A stretch of 46,460 nucleotides of DNA, from the IMG/VR virus record IMGVR_UViG_3300033388_000677, positions 1 to 46,460 of that record; one strand, given 5' to 3'. Numbering within the stretch: the stretch's first letter is position 1; each line of letters opens with the position of its first letter. A program made the translations under genes and the position numbers. Shown piece by piece: positions 8,223-17,684 of the stretch. This DNA is from a virus. Below the pieces are notes generated by a model. It ran no database searches. It saw only the letters and a list, made by a program, of their open reading frames with translations, and was not told the DNA's origin.

Positions 8223-9317
8223 ATGAGTGGATCAACTACCAGACGCATGATTAGCGCCTACCTACAAAAAGCGGGTACTACGCTATTTTTATCGGGCATG
8301 TTTCAAAGCCCGCCTGAAAATTTCCATAGTACCGAAGAAGTCGAAATCGACATCGAACGTAGCGATGAAGAAATTAGCATCGTAATTCAAGATTTATCAA
8401 CCGGGTATCGTTTAAATACGTCCGACGCGTATACGAACAAAAGTTTTAAACCGCCGATTAATAAAGAATCGATTACGATTAATTCGTTTGACCTTCTTAA
8501 ACGTAATGCCGGTTCTAATCCATTCGAAAATCCCGATTTTCGAATGAATATTATCGACCGTATGTTTAAGGGCATGGTTAAGGTTGAAAATAAAATCCGT
8601 CGTTCACTGGAATTACAAGCGTCGCAGATTTTACAAACTGGCGTATTAACGTTAATCGACGACAACGGTACCGCGCTTTATACGTTGGATTTCCAACCGA
8701 AAGCTACGCATTTTCCTAATGCGAGTATTGCATGGGGTGGCGCAACTTCCGTACCGCTTGTTGATATTAGCGCGCTTGCCGAAATTATTCGAAATGATGG
8801 TCTAGGTGATCCCGACGAATTGATTTTCGGCGTAGATGCGTTTAATAACTTTATCTCGGATTCAACCGTACAAGCGTTATTAAATAATCGTCGTATGGAT
8901 ACGGGTGCGGTTCAGCCAATGAAACGTCGCGGTGATGGTGGTACGTATCGCGGTTGGGTTGAAATCAGTAATTATCGTTACCAGATGTGGACATATGGCG
9001 GACGTTATAACCATCCACAAACAGGCGTTAAAACTCCGTTTATCGATAAAGATAACGTTATCGTGCGTGATAGTACGGGTCGTTTAGATGCGACGTTCGG
9101 GTCTATTCCGAATATCGGTCGTGAAATGGGTGTACAGGCTACAAACTTGTTACCTGAATTACCCGGACGTATCACTAACGAAGGCGGTAGCATGGATTTG
9201 TTTACCAATACATGGTTGTCGAATGATGGTGAACAATTGTTCGGCGGCGTCGGTGTACGTGCGTTGTTAATACCCACGGCTATTGATACCTACGGTTGCT
9301 TAAATACACAACCATAA
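8223..9317 (+). CDS. Major capsid protein, lambda gpE family
   Basis: 364 aa, close to lambda E (341 aa). Preceded by GGGAG. Features include FHSTEEVEIDIERSDEEI near residue 40, KSFKPPINKE, a long central helix region (MFKGMVKVENKIRRSLELQ), and a C-terminal domain with RYQMWTYGGRY. It is followed directly by a strong terminator, as expected of the most highly expressed head gene. Confidence 0.92.
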   Translation: MSGSTTRRMISAYLQKAGTTLFLSGMFQSPPENFHSTEEVEIDIERSDEEISIVIQDLSTGYRLNTSDAYTNKSFKPPINKESITINSFDLLKRNAGSNPFENPDFRMNIIDRMFKGMVKVENKIRRSLELQASQILQTGVLTLIDDNGTALYTLDFQPKATHFPNASIAWGGATSVPLVDISALAEIIRNDGLGDPDELIFGVDAFNNFISDSTVQALLNNRRMDTGAVQPMKRRGDGGTYRGWVEISNYRYQMWTYGGRYNHPQTGVKTPFIDKDNVIVRDSTGRLDATFGSIPNIGREMGVQATNLLPELPGRITNEGGSMDLFTNTWLSNDGEQLFGGVGVRALLIPTAIDTYGCLNTQP

Positions 9318-9324
9318 CGTAAAG

Positions 9325-9363
9325 TAACTGGGGTCGGAAACTTCCCCGGTTTTCTTTTTTTTA
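9325..9363 (+). terminator. Rho-independent terminator after the capsid gene
   Basis: An 8-bp stem, AACTGGGG (9326-9333) against CCCCGGTT (9344-9351) with one T-G pair and a 10-base loop. It runs into a T-rich tract (TTTTC then nine T). It separates capsid from connector and tail genes. Since no clear promoter follows, partial readthrough is likely. Confidence 0.88.
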
Positions 9364-9391
9364 GAATAAATAAATATAGGGGTTTAGTAGC

Positions 9392-9775
9392 ATGCCTAGT
9401 AATAAAAATTTAATCGCAGGTATCGAAGCCGAAGCGAAAGCAAAAGGTGTTGATGTACCCGTAACGGATGGTTTAAATAATAACCAATTAGCGGAAACGT
9501 TAAAGGGTTTGAAGACGCGAGCACCCGCGCCCAATACAACGGACGATACCGAAGCCGACGCACAGGCCGAAGCCGACGCACAGGCAGAAGCCGACGCACA
9601 GGCAGAAGCCGACGCACAGGAAAAACCGCCTTACTACATGGCATCCGGTAACGTTACCATGACATGCTTAAAAGGTGTTTTAGCCGAAGGTGACGAAGTT
9701 AAAGCTAAGTACTTACCAGACGGTGAAGACGGTTTGAAACGCCACGTTAAAAACGGCACCGTAATTAAAAGTTAA
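9392..9775 (+). CDS. Head-module protein with acidic tandem repeat (FluMu gp35-like position)
   Basis: 127 aa. It has a helical N-terminus (IAGIEAEAKAKGVDV, NQLAETLKGLK) followed by four copies of the hexapeptide EADAQA. A small C-terminal domain has a CLKGVLAEGDEV turn. The position between capsid and connector genes matches the small gp35-type proteins of Mu-like phages. No enzyme motif. The repeat is encoded by an 18-bp tandem array. Confidence 0.7.
   Translation: MPSNKNLIAGIEAEAKAKGVDVPVTDGLNNNQLAETLKGLKTRAPAPNTTDDTEADAQAEADAQAEADAQAEADAQEKPPYYMASGNVTMTCLKGVLAEGDEVKAKYLPDGEDGLKRHVKNGTVIKS
9551..9619 (+). repeat. 18-bp tandem repeat, about four copies
   Basis: Near-identical units beginning GAAGCCGACGCACAGGC at 9551, 9569, 9587 and 9605. 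They encode EADAQA repeats in the surrounding gene. Differences are single bases (GCC/GCA), so the array is recent or maintained and could change copy number without breaking the frame. Confidence 0.9.
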
Positions 9776-9784
9776 GGCCGAATA

Positions 9785-10171
9785 GTGGGATTAAGAGACA
9801 TAGCCGCCGCCGATAATCGTACTATTTTAAACGATAGTATGTTCGGTTTCGGCTATTCTATTACCATCACCGACCCCACCGGTACGAATACAGATTTTAC
9901 CGGGTTTTCTAACGATATTAGTTTAGTTGTTGACCCGGAAACAGGTATAGCCATTAGCGGACGTATCGCAACCGCCGCATTAAATATACAAGATTTACTA
10001 GACGCCGGGTTAACATTACCCGAAGGTATCCCGGATAGTACATCGAAACCGTGGTTAATTACATTTAATGATATTAACGGCGTTGCACAAGTTTTTAAAG
10101 TATCAAAATCTAACCCCGACCGTGCGTTAGGTATGTTAATTTGTTTATTAGAATTTTATAAGGTCGCGTAA
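9785..10171 (+). CDS. Putative head-tail connector / tail attachment protein
   Basis: 128 aa from GTG 9785. Beta-rich, with FGYSITITDPTGTNTDFTG and a C-terminal GMLICLLEFYKVA. Its stop overlaps the next ATG by one base. The position before the tail terminator and sheath suggests a head-completion or attachment role such as lambda FII. No diagnostic motif was found, so the specific role is inferred from order only. Confidence 0.6.
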   Translation: MGLRDIAAADNRTILNDSMFGFGYSITITDPTGTNTDFTGFSNDISLVVDPETGIAISGRIATAALNIQDLLDAGLTLPEGIPDSTSKPWLITFNDINGVAQVFKVSKSNPDRALGMLICLLEFYKVA

Positions 10172-10839
10172 TGGCACTCGAATTAATTGATAAACAGGAT
10201 TCATTCGAAATCATACGAGATCAAATTGCACTTATTTTAGCGAGCGAAGTTGCTAACCAAATGGCATTAGCAACCGCCGCCGCAGAAGACCCTGAATTAT
10301 GGAACTTAAAAATATATACAGAACGGTCGAACCCGTGGGAACAATTCTTAAATAAATCCACAGTCGTTACGCCAATTGCAAACGTGTGGTTTGAAAGCGA
10401 AAATTTTGACAAAAAAGCAAGTAATTTAATAGAACGACAAAAAGGTACGGGTGTTTTTAATATTGATTGTATCGGTTTTGGCGTAAGTGAAGCAGACGGC
10501 ACCGGTCATTTACCGGGTGACGAACTTGCCGCAAAAAATGTACAACGCGCGATACGATTAGTTAGAAATATTTTAATGGCGGCTGAAAATCTTTATTTAC
10601 AATTACCGCGCGGTACGGCATGGGATAGATTCCCGCAAGCTATTACAACATTTCAACCGGCAATAGATACACAATCTGTACAAAAAATAGTAGGTGCGCG
10701 ATTAGTGCTTAACGTATCATATAACGAATTTAGTCCACAGGTGCAGGGTGAAACATTAGAACTTGTATCGATTGACATTAAACGGGCCGAAGATGGTGCC
10801 GTATTAGCAGAAGCAGATTATACTTATCCAATAACTTAG
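10171..10839 (+). CDS. Tail terminator / tail completion protein (gpU-like)
   Basis: 222 aa, starting on the last base of the previous gene. The alpha/beta pattern with ERSNPWEQFLN, TPIANVWFESENFD and a KIVGARLVLNVSYNEF strand is typical of tail completion proteins placed directly before the sheath gene in Mu-like tails. It would cap the tail tube and join tail to head. Confidence 0.7.
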   Translation: MALELIDKQDSFEIIRDQIALILASEVANQMALATAAAEDPELWNLKIYTERSNPWEQFLNKSTVVTPIANVWFESENFDKKASNLIERQKGTGVFNIDCIGFGVSEADGTGHLPGDELAAKNVQRAIRLVRNILMAAENLYLQLPRGTAWDRFPQAITTFQPAIDTQSVQKIVGARLVLNVSYNEFSPQVQGETLELVSIDIKRAEDGAVLAEADYTYPIT

Positions 10840-10850
10840 GAGTAACTAGC

Positions 10851-12350
10851 ATGGGTATTAGCACAGCAATAGACGTAAGCGCGGTTGCTCGCGTTCTTGG
10901 TATTAAAACAAATTTTAAAGATTTACGAGGTGGTGCGACCGTATTTTTACCGCAACGTGTAGCGTTAATCGGACAAGGTTCAACGGCTTCGGTTTATGCA
11001 ACAACTAAAAAGATCGTTTTTAGTGCGTTAGAAGTCGCTCAAACTTATGGTTTTGGTTCGCCAGTACATTTAGCTGCGCGCCAATTATTACCCGATAACG
11101 GCGACGGTATCGGTACTATTCCTTTAACGATTTATCCACTTGACGACGACGGTGCGGGTGTTGTTTCCGATGGCGACATTACACCAACGGTCGCACCTAC
11201 CGAGGCGGCGAGTTATATTGTTCGAGTTAACGAAATTGACTCGGAAGCGTTTGTAATACCTGAAACGGGCGCTACCGTTGCGAGTGTTGTTACACAAATT
11301 ACAGATGCGATTAATGCTAATTTAAATATGCCAATTATTGCATCCGATGGTACAACCCTCGTTACAACCGCGTCTAAATGGAAAGGCACAAGCGCGAACG
11401 ATATCGTTATCGAGATTATCGGTTCGACTACTTCCGGTAATTCGTTTGTAATTACACAACACACCGGTGGTCTGGTTAACCCGGACGTTGACGACGCATT
11501 AAATCAAATTGGTAACGTGTGGGAATCAATGTTATTAAATTGCATGGATATCGCCGATACCGCAACGCTTAATAAATATCAAACATTCGGCGACGGTCGT
11601 TGGGGTGCGTTAGTACGTAAGCCTTTAATCACATTTACGGGTAGTAATCTTGCCACGGTCGCACTTGCGACGGCGGTAACTGATGCGCGTAAAACTGACA
11701 AAGTTAATAGTCAGTTAGTCGCACCCGGTTCGAATAATTTACCGTTTGTAATCGCCGCGCGCGAATTAGCACGTATCGTTAAACTTGCAAACAATAACCC
11801 GGCGCATGACTACGGTAGTCAAGACGCTGCCGGATTAGTACCGGGTGCCGACGGCGATCAATGGAACTACGTAGAACGTGACGCCGCAGTTAAGGCGGGT
11901 AGTTCAACAATTGAAGTTAAAGACGGCGTTATAAACGTTTCCGATGTGGTTACAATGTATCACCCAGACGGCGACCCGCTACCGGCTTATCGTTTTGTTG
12001 TTGACATCGTTAAATTACAAAATATTATTTTCAATCTGGATTTAGAGTTCGCTTCCGATAAATGGGATGGCGCACCGTTAATTGCGGACGACGACGCAAC
12101 TATTAACCCTGATGCTAAAAAACCTAAAACAGCGGTTGCAGCAGCGGCGGCAATTGTTACTAATTTAGGTTTAAATGCAATACTTGCGGATGCTAAATCC
12201 ACGATTCCTGATATAGTTGCGGAAATTGACGGGACTAACCCTAAACGTTTAAACATGGTTGTACCTGTTAAATTATCAGGCAACACGAATATTAAATCGA
12301 TAGATTTAGACTTCGGTTTTAATTTCGGTACGTCTACTTTATTAGCGTAA
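10851..12350 (+). CDS. Contractile tail sheath protein (Mu gpL-like)
   Basis: 499 aa, the usual length for Mu-type sheath proteins, with a good AGGAG ribosome site. The N-terminus has the family segment VFLPQRVALIGQGS and then YGFGSPVHLAARQLLP. The conserved core and C-terminal handshake region include GDPLPAYRFVVDIVKLQNI. It forms the contracting outer tail layer and shows that this phage is a myovirus. Confidence 0.93.
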   Translation: MGISTAIDVSAVARVLGIKTNFKDLRGGATVFLPQRVALIGQGSTASVYATTKKIVFSALEVAQTYGFGSPVHLAARQLLPDNGDGIGTIPLTIYPLDDDGAGVVSDGDITPTVAPTEAASYIVRVNEIDSEAFVIPETGATVASVVTQITDAINANLNMPIIASDGTTLVTTASKWKGTSANDIVIEIIGSTTSGNSFVITQHTGGLVNPDVDDALNQIGNVWESMLLNCMDIADTATLNKYQTFGDGRWGALVRKPLITFTGSNLATVALATAVTDARKTDKVNSQLVAPGSNNLPFVIAARELARIVKLANNNPAHDYGSQDAAGLVPGADGDQWNYVERDAAVKAGSSTIEVKDGVINVSDVVTMYHPDGDPLPAYRFVVDIVKLQNIIFNLDLEFASDKWDGAPLIADDDATINPDAKKPKTAVAAAAAIVTNLGLNAILADAKSTIPDIVAEIDGTNPKRLNMVVPVKLSGNTNIKSIDLDFGFNFGTSTLLA

Positions 12351-12380
12351 TTATTTATTAATTTTTTTTAGGAGAACGAT

Positions 12381-12761
12381 ATGTCAGTAGGCGGTTCTAT
12401 TGAAAGTGTAAACCTTGCTGGTCGCGAATTTGCGGTCGCATCGGATGCCGAATCACAACGTAAATTAGGTGGTTGGGAAAACGAAGTCGCCGCAAATGGC
12501 GATGGTGGTGCGCGGATAATTAAAACGCGCGTACCGTTATTGCTTGATGGTTTAACGCTTGATACAGATGATAACAAAGGCGATCAAGAGTTCTTACAAG
12601 ACTTGGCAGACGGTAATGATTTTTTCGTTATTGCGATTACCTATGTGTCCGGTTTTACTTATCAAGGTCAAGCACAAATTACGGGCGAAATGCAAACGAG
12701 CAGCCAGAATGCAACGACCGCCGTAACATTATCGGGACCCGGTACGTTAACCAAGCAATAA
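12381..12761 (+). CDS. Tail tube protein (Mu gpM-like)
   Basis: 126 aa, directly after the sheath with a strong AGGAG. It is beta-rich with GGWENEVAANGDGGARI and VALSGPGTLTKQ-like C-terminal features (TAVTLSGPGTLTKQ) typical of Mu gpM/P2 FII-type tubes. It forms the inner conduit of the tail. Confidence 0.88.
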   Translation: MSVGGSIESVNLAGREFAVASDAESQRKLGGWENEVAANGDGGARIIKTRVPLLLDGLTLDTDDNKGDQEFLQDLADGNDFFVIAITYVSGFTYQGQAQITGEMQTSSQNATTAVTLSGPGTLTKQ

Positions 12762-12781
12762 TTTTTATAAATAGGGGATTT

Positions 12782-12833
12782 TGCTACGTGGGCACCCTAT
12801 CCCTTTACCTTGATTTCGGTCAAGGGCGTAGCA
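12782..12833 (+). other. Nested RNA hairpins between tail tube and chaperone genes
   Basis: The outer stem TGCTACG (12782-12788) pairs with CGTAGCA (12827-12833). The inner stem CCTTGA (12808-12813) pairs with TCAAGG (12820-12825) around a six-base loop. There is no T tract, so it is not a standard terminator. It could set mRNA stability or the tube-to-chaperone expression ratio. Confidence 0.5.
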
Positions 12834-12859
12834 CCACTAATTTAAAATAGGGTAACATC

Positions 12860-13282
12860 ATGAATGATAAAAAACAGGTAGTAGATACAGAAACAGCCAA
12901 CGCCGAATTTGAACGATTCGCGGACGGTATGGATATCGATATCGATACGTCCAATATGGATGTAGAGGATAAAACGGCATTCGAAAAATTACAACGTCGT
13001 TTTATTAACGCTATCGAACAAGGTCATTTAGTTATTAATGAAAACGATGAAGCCGTATATACACCTCATAGAAAAGCGACAAAAATTAAAGAACCTATTA
13101 CGTTTCACGAACGTTCTGGCGCTAACACTATGGCGATGGATAGAAGTAAAAAAGGTCAAGAAGTACGTAAGGGTTACGCTTTAATGGCTGAAATGTGTAA
13201 TATACACCCGAATATTATTTCCGGTTTAGTTGGTACTGATTTAAAAATCTGCGAAGGTATTTTCGGCCTTTTAACGGATTAG
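12860..13282 (+). CDS. Tail assembly chaperone, short form
   Basis: 140 aa, preceded by AGGGTAAC. It lies between tube and tape measure, the invariant place of lambda G/P2 E-type chaperones. The acidic, helical N-terminus (MDIDIDTSNMDVEDKTAFEKL) and the KGQEVRKGYALMAEMCNIHPN segment fit the family. It coats the tape measure protein before tube assembly. A -1 frameshift near the end produces the longer form listed separately. Confidence 0.83.
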   Translation: MNDKKQVVDTETANAEFERFADGMDIDIDTSNMDVEDKTAFEKLQRRFINAIEQGHLVINENDEAVYTPHRKATKIKEPITFHERSGANTMAMDRSKKGQEVRKGYALMAEMCNIHPNIISGLVGTDLKICEGIFGLLTD

Positions 13283-13485
13283 TTCGGACTTGTTTAGTAC
13301 GTCGCGGCGAAGATGAAAAATTAAGCGATGGTAACAATACATTTTTAAATGTTTATACCGAAATGTTTTTACATATATGTCGCGATTATCCGGGTTTACC
13401 GGACGCCCGGAAACTTAAAGCGCACCAAATATTATTTTTTTATAATGGTTTGCGCAGCGAACTACATAAACATACTAAGGGGTAA
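12860..13485 (+). CDS. Tail assembly chaperone, -1 frameshift long form
   Basis: The -1 frame opens right after a TGA at 13237-13239 and runs without a stop to 13485. It encodes a segment typical of the second chaperone part (LNVYTEMFLHICRDYPGLPD, then LFFYNGLRSELHKHTKG). It has no start codon of its own in a sensible place. Shifting at the heptamer 13240-13246 gives about 208 aa: 129 from frame 0 and 79 from frame -1. This matches the lambda G/GT and P2 E/E' strategy. Confidence 0.82.
13240..13246 (+). promoter_or_regulatory. Ribosomal -1 slippery site T TTA AAA
   Basis: Frame-0 codons GAT TTA AAA contain the canonical heptamer X XXY YYZ. It is the first place where slipping is possible, because the -1 frame has a TGA ending at 13239. 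A later alternative, C CTT TTA at 13267-13273, pairs less well after slipping. Confidence 0.75.
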
Positions 13486-13488
13486 ATC

Positions 13489-15183
13489 ATGGCGGGTCGG
13501 TTTAGCGTTGAAGCGGTGTTCAAAGCCATAGATCGCGTTACAGCACCCGTTACTAAAATGCAAAATCGTGTGCAAAAATTTACGCGAAATATGAATCGCG
13601 GATTTAATAAATTAAATCGTGCGGTGGGTCGGTTTGGTCAGGGTTTGAAAAAAGGCGCAGCAATCGCCGTATTATCTATCGGTTTAGTTTCCGGCGCTAT
13701 GGCTAATGTTATTAATACAGGTGCCGGTTTCGAACAAGCAATAACGGACGTCGGAGCGGTTGCATTAAAAACACGCGATCAAATAAAACCCCTTGAAAAT
13801 CTAGCACTAGAATTAGGTCGCACGACTAAATTCACGGCAACGCAAGCCGCTAACGCGATGGAAATAATGTCGCGCGCCGGTTTTAAAGCTAATGAAATTT
13901 TAAGCGCAACTCCAGCAGTATTAGCAGCTGCCGCAGCATCAGGTTTAGAAATAGCCGAAGTCGCGAACGTTGTTTCTAACGCATTAAAAGGCATGGGTTT
14001 GGAAGCAAACCACGCCGCGAGAGTTGCGGATATTTTAGCGTTAGCGTCGTCCCGTACTAATTCGTCAATCGGTTCATTGGGTGAATCACTTAAAAATGTA
14101 GCATCTACAGCCCGTCAATTAAATGTACCCATCGAAGAAACCGTTGCCGCAATTGCGTTATTACAAGACGTGGGTTTAGATGCGTCGGTCGCCGGTTCCG
14201 CGTTCAATGTAATGTTAACTAAAATGGCGGCACCCACCGTCGGTATGCAAAAGAAAATGAAAAAATTAGGAATTTCATTTAAAGATGTAGCTACTGGCGA
14301 CATGTTACCGTTAGCAAAAGTAATAGAGCAATTAAATATTGCGTCCAAAAAAGTTGGCGGTAATTTCGATAAGGTTGCATTTTTAGCGGAGCTTGTCGGA
14401 TTACGCGGACAAAAAGCGGCGGCAAATCTTGGGGAATTATTCGAAACCGGAAAACTTAAAAAATTAACCGAAGAATTACAAAATGCAGAAGGTTCAGCTA
14501 AAAAAATGGCCGATATACGCATGAATACCTTTAACGGTAGTATGTTATTATTAGGTTCCGCGATTGATGCGGTAAAGGTTAAAATATTTGGATTGCAGAG
14601 TGGTCCGTTAAAAGATGTTATAGACAGCATGACCGCGTGGATTAATAAAAACGAGCAATTAATAGCAAGTACTATCGGTGATTTTTTAGGTAAAATAGTT
14701 ACTAATTTAGATAAAATTATTATTGCATTTACGGGTATTTTTAAAGGTATCGCCGCATTTGTGGCGTTAAGTTTAGCGCTAAAAGGTGTTGCCGCAATGC
14801 TTGGTATAATAAATATTTTGATGGCAGCGAATCCTATTGTATTGGGGATCATGGCCGCAGTCGCCGCAGTCGCATTATTATCCGGCGCGCTTGATCCTGT
14901 AATCGAAATTCTTAGCGATATCGGTTCGGGTATTGCTGACGCGTTTAGTGCGGTTAGTGATTTAACTAATATTTTCGGTGACGACGACGAAGACGAAGCC
15001 GCGCCGGGTGCAACGGGTCCGCAAATTGTAAGTCCACAGGAACGGGTCGCGCGCAGTATCGAAGAACAACGCAAAACAAGTACATCAGAAATAACATTAA
15101 AAACCGAACCCGGTACGAGCGCCGAAGTTACGGGCGGTTCGTTAGGTGGCGGATTGAACTTACAATCATCAGGGGCGTTTTAA
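13489..15183 (+). CDS. Tail tape measure protein
   Basis: 564 aa with AGGGG before the ATG. The N-terminal 60 residues are basic and helical. A TP901-type core follows, with TRDQIKPLENLALELGRTTK, FTATQAANAMEIMSRAGF and PIEETVAAIALLQDVGLDAS. Strong hydrophobic segments follow at about 405-475 (FKGIAAFVALSLALKGVAAM, IVLGIMAAVAAVALLSGAL). The protein sets tail length; at about 1.5 angstrom per residue a tail near 85 nm would be expected, which is inference. Confidence 0.92.
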   Translation: MAGRFSVEAVFKAIDRVTAPVTKMQNRVQKFTRNMNRGFNKLNRAVGRFGQGLKKGAAIAVLSIGLVSGAMANVINTGAGFEQAITDVGAVALKTRDQIKPLENLALELGRTTKFTATQAANAMEIMSRAGFKANEILSATPAVLAAAAASGLEIAEVANVVSNALKGMGLEANHAARVADILALASSRTNSSIGSLGESLKNVASTARQLNVPIEETVAAIALLQDVGLDASVAGSAFNVMLTKMAAPTVGMQKKMKKLGISFKDVATGDMLPLAKVIEQLNIASKKVGGNFDKVAFLAELVGLRGQKAAANLGELFETGKLKKLTEELQNAEGSAKKMADIRMNTFNGSMLLLGSAIDAVKVKIFGLQSGPLKDVIDSMTAWINKNEQLIASTIGDFLGKIVTNLDKIIIAFTGIFKGIAAFVALSLALKGVAAMLGIINILMAANPIVLGIMAAVAAVALLSGALDPVIEILSDIGSGIADAFSAVSDLTNIFGDDDEDEAAPGATGPQIVSPQERVARSIEEQRKTSTSEITLKTEPGTSAEVTGGSLGGGLNLQSSGAF

Positions 15184-16428
15184 ATGTCGTGGCAAGATAG
15201 ATTAAAAGAAGCGGCATATACATCGCCATCCGGCGAGCGTATAACGTTTGCGTATGAAAATGTCAGTACCTCATTCGATAAAAAAACAACCGCGTTTAAT
15301 TTCCCGGACGCCGATGGTACCTATATACAAGATACCGGGCATACAGGGGATCGTCACCCGATGCGTTTATTTTTTTGGGGTGACGATCACGACCTAGACG
15401 CGACGTTATTTATAGCTCTTTTAAAAGAGCGTGGGGAAGGTAAACTCGAACACCCGTTATACGGACCCGTTAATGTCGTCCCGTTCGGTACAATAACCCG
15501 TCGCGATGATTTAAAAACCGCAGCTAATCAAACTATTTTCGAAGTCGCATTTTGGGAAACAATCGGACTTATATATCCGGCTTCGCAAAACGATCCGGGT
15601 AGCGATGTATTAACCGCCGTTGATGAATTTAACGACGTCGAGGCCGCAGAATTTGCCGATTTAACGGATATCGATAGCGCCGTCGAACAATCTAGTTTTA
15701 AAAATTCGTATGAATCGTTGCTCGATAGTGTTACGAGTGGTTTACAGGCTATTGCAGAAGTACAAAAAGACGTCGAAGATAAATTCAACGCGATTAGCGA
15801 TTCGATTAATAACGGTATCGACGTATTAATTTCGCAACCGTTAACATTAGCGTCGCAAACAATACAACTAATACAAACACCGGGTCGATTATTAACAAGC
15901 ATTAAAGCGAGATTAAGTGCTTTCGGTAATTTAGCTAACGACATTATTTCGGGTAACAAATCAATATCATCACCCGGCAACGATTCGCGAAATTCTAATG
16001 ATTTCCATACTAAAAATTTATTCGCGTCAACATATGTTACCGGATCGATAATTAGCGTAGTTAATAATAAATTCGCAACAAAAACCGAAGCGTTAGAAGC
16101 CGCAGAATTAATACTCGATCAATTTGCCGACGTGGTTGCATGGCGAGATGATAATTTTGAATCATTAGGGCAGATCGACACGGGTTCGGCATATCAACAG
16201 TTACAAGAAGCGGTCGCAATTACGGCGGGTTTTTTGGTTGATATATCGTTCACGTTAAAACAAGAGAGTCGAATTGTTTTAGATCGTAATAGAACTATTA
16301 TCGATTTAGTTGCGGAATTATACGGAACGGTCGACGATCAATTAGACTTTTTTATTACGTCAAATAATTTAAGCGGTTCGGAAATTTTAGAATTACCTGC
16401 GGGTCGCGAGATTAAATATTATGTCTAG
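15184..16428 (+). CDS. DNA circularisation / baseplate protein, Mu gpN family
   Basis: 414 aa, starting directly after the tape measure stop. The N-terminus (WQDRLKEAAYTSPSGERITF) and FEVAFWETIG are hallmarks of the DNA_circ_N/Mu gpN family, which is a baseplate component in contractile tails. The C-terminus overlaps the next gene by 8 bases. Confidence 0.88.
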   Translation: MSWQDRLKEAAYTSPSGERITFAYENVSTSFDKKTTAFNFPDADGTYIQDTGHTGDRHPMRLFFWGDDHDLDATLFIALLKERGEGKLEHPLYGPVNVVPFGTITRRDDLKTAANQTIFEVAFWETIGLIYPASQNDPGSDVLTAVDEFNDVEAAEFADLTDIDSAVEQSSFKNSYESLLDSVTSGLQAIAEVQKDVEDKFNAISDSINNGIDVLISQPLTLASQTIQLIQTPGRLLTSIKARLSAFGNLANDIISGNKSISSPGNDSRNSNDFHTKNLFASTYVTGSIISVVNNKFATKTEALEAAELILDQFADVVAWRDDNFESLGQIDTGSAYQQLQEAVAITAGFLVDISFTLKQESRIVLDRNRTIIDLVAELYGTVDDQLDFFITSNNLSGSEILELPAGREIKYYV

Positions 16429-17659
16429 TAAATATACTGTAATTACGGGCGATAATTTCGAACTTATCGCCCGTAAAAAATACGGTACCGAACAAGACGC
16501 GAGTTTAATATCGAAAGCAAATCCGGGCGTTAGCGAACCGTTATCGGTTGGTACGAATATCGTTATCCCTGATAACCCAAACGCACCGCAAAATTTACAA
16601 CAACAATCCGACGCTAATAACATCGACGAAACCGCAATATTAATCGAAGGTAAACGGTTTAGATTTTGGGATAAAGTTACGATAACCCGGTCCATTGATA
16701 CAATTGATAGTATCGAATTCGGTGCCCCGTTTGATTCAAGTAACGAGGGTTTACGCGAAACATTTAAACCGTTTTCGTTTAAATCCATTGTTGTTACCGT
16801 TGGCGGCGATCCAATTTTTACGGGTACTATGGTTGCAATAAATCCGGTGCTTGAAAACGCACGTAAAATAATTGCAGTTAGCGGTTATTCATTACCCGGT
16901 GTTCTTAATGATTGCACACCGCCAGCAAGCATGTTAGATAAACTTGAATTTACAGGGCAAGGTTTACGCGAGATTACGGAATCGTTAGTCGCACCGTTCG
17001 GAATTAGTGTCGATTTTAAAGCCGATCAAGGTGCGATTTTTGAGCTACCTGTGTCGATTGACTCGACTAAAAAAGTTTTAGATTTTATTATCGAATTAGC
17101 AAAACAACGAAATTTAATTGTGACGAGTTCGCCACGCGGTAAATTGATATTACAGCAATCAATCGAACCCGGTAAGCCCGTTGCTAAATTGCAACAAGGC
17201 GCAAGCCCTGTATTATCTGTATCACCGTTTTTTAGTCCTCAGGAATATTACAGCCACATAACAGGGTTAAGTCCCGTAGGTACCGGATACGATGGGTCGC
17301 AATTCACCGTTAAAAATCCGCGTTTACCGGGCGTTATAAGACCGTTAACGTTCAACGCTCCCGATACTATAGATAGCACCGTTAAATCGGCGGTAGAGGC
17401 TAAAGCGGGACGCATGTTCGGCAATCTAGCCGCGTATAACGTCAGTGTGAATACATGGCGCGACCCGGCGGGTAATTTATGGGAACCTAATACAACGGTT
17501 ACACTATCCGCCCCGGATGCTATGATATATACTGATTACGAATTTATTATCCGGTCGGTCACTTTTCAAAAAGACGACAAGACCGAAACAGCCGTATTAA
17601 ACCTCGTATTACCGGGGTCATTTAGTGGCAAAATACCGGACTCCCTACCGTGGGATTAA
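16421..17659 (+). CDS. Baseplate hub protein, Mu gpP family, with N-terminal LysM
   Basis: 412 aa. Residues about 4-50 form a LysM-like domain (YTVITGDNFELIARKKYGT, then GTNIVIPDN). The gpP/gp27-type hub follows, with DSIEFGAPFD, VTVGGDPIFTGTM and the C-terminal FIIRSVTFQKDDKTETAVL. It links tail tube and spike; LysM suggests contact with peptidoglycan. Confidence 0.88.
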   Translation: MSSKYTVITGDNFELIARKKYGTEQDASLISKANPGVSEPLSVGTNIVIPDNPNAPQNLQQQSDANNIDETAILIEGKRFRFWDKVTITRSIDTIDSIEFGAPFDSSNEGLRETFKPFSFKSIVVTVGGDPIFTGTMVAINPVLENARKIIAVSGYSLPGVLNDCTPPASMLDKLEFTGQGLREITESLVAPFGISVDFKADQGAIFELPVSIDSTKKVLDFIIELAKQRNLIVTSSPRGKLILQQSIEPGKPVAKLQQGASPVLSVSPFFSPQEYYSHITGLSPVGTGYDGSQFTVKNPRLPGVIRPLTFNAPDTIDSTVKSAVEAKAGRMFGNLAAYNVSVNTWRDPAGNLWEPNTTVTLSAPDAMIYTDYEFIIRSVTFQKDDKTETAVLNLVLPGSFSGKIPDSLPWD

Positions 17660-17684
17660 TTAACATTTAATAGAGGTTTTTATT

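Noticed and set aside
13349-13531. 60-aa reading frame between chaperone and tape measure
   Set aside because: It is out of frame with the conserved chaperone extension that occupies the same bases, and overlaps the tape measure start.
14115-15074. 319-aa minus-strand reading frame inside the tape measure gene
   Set aside because: It is the mirror of an Ala/Ile-rich coding strand, with no family signature and no place in a minus-strand operon.
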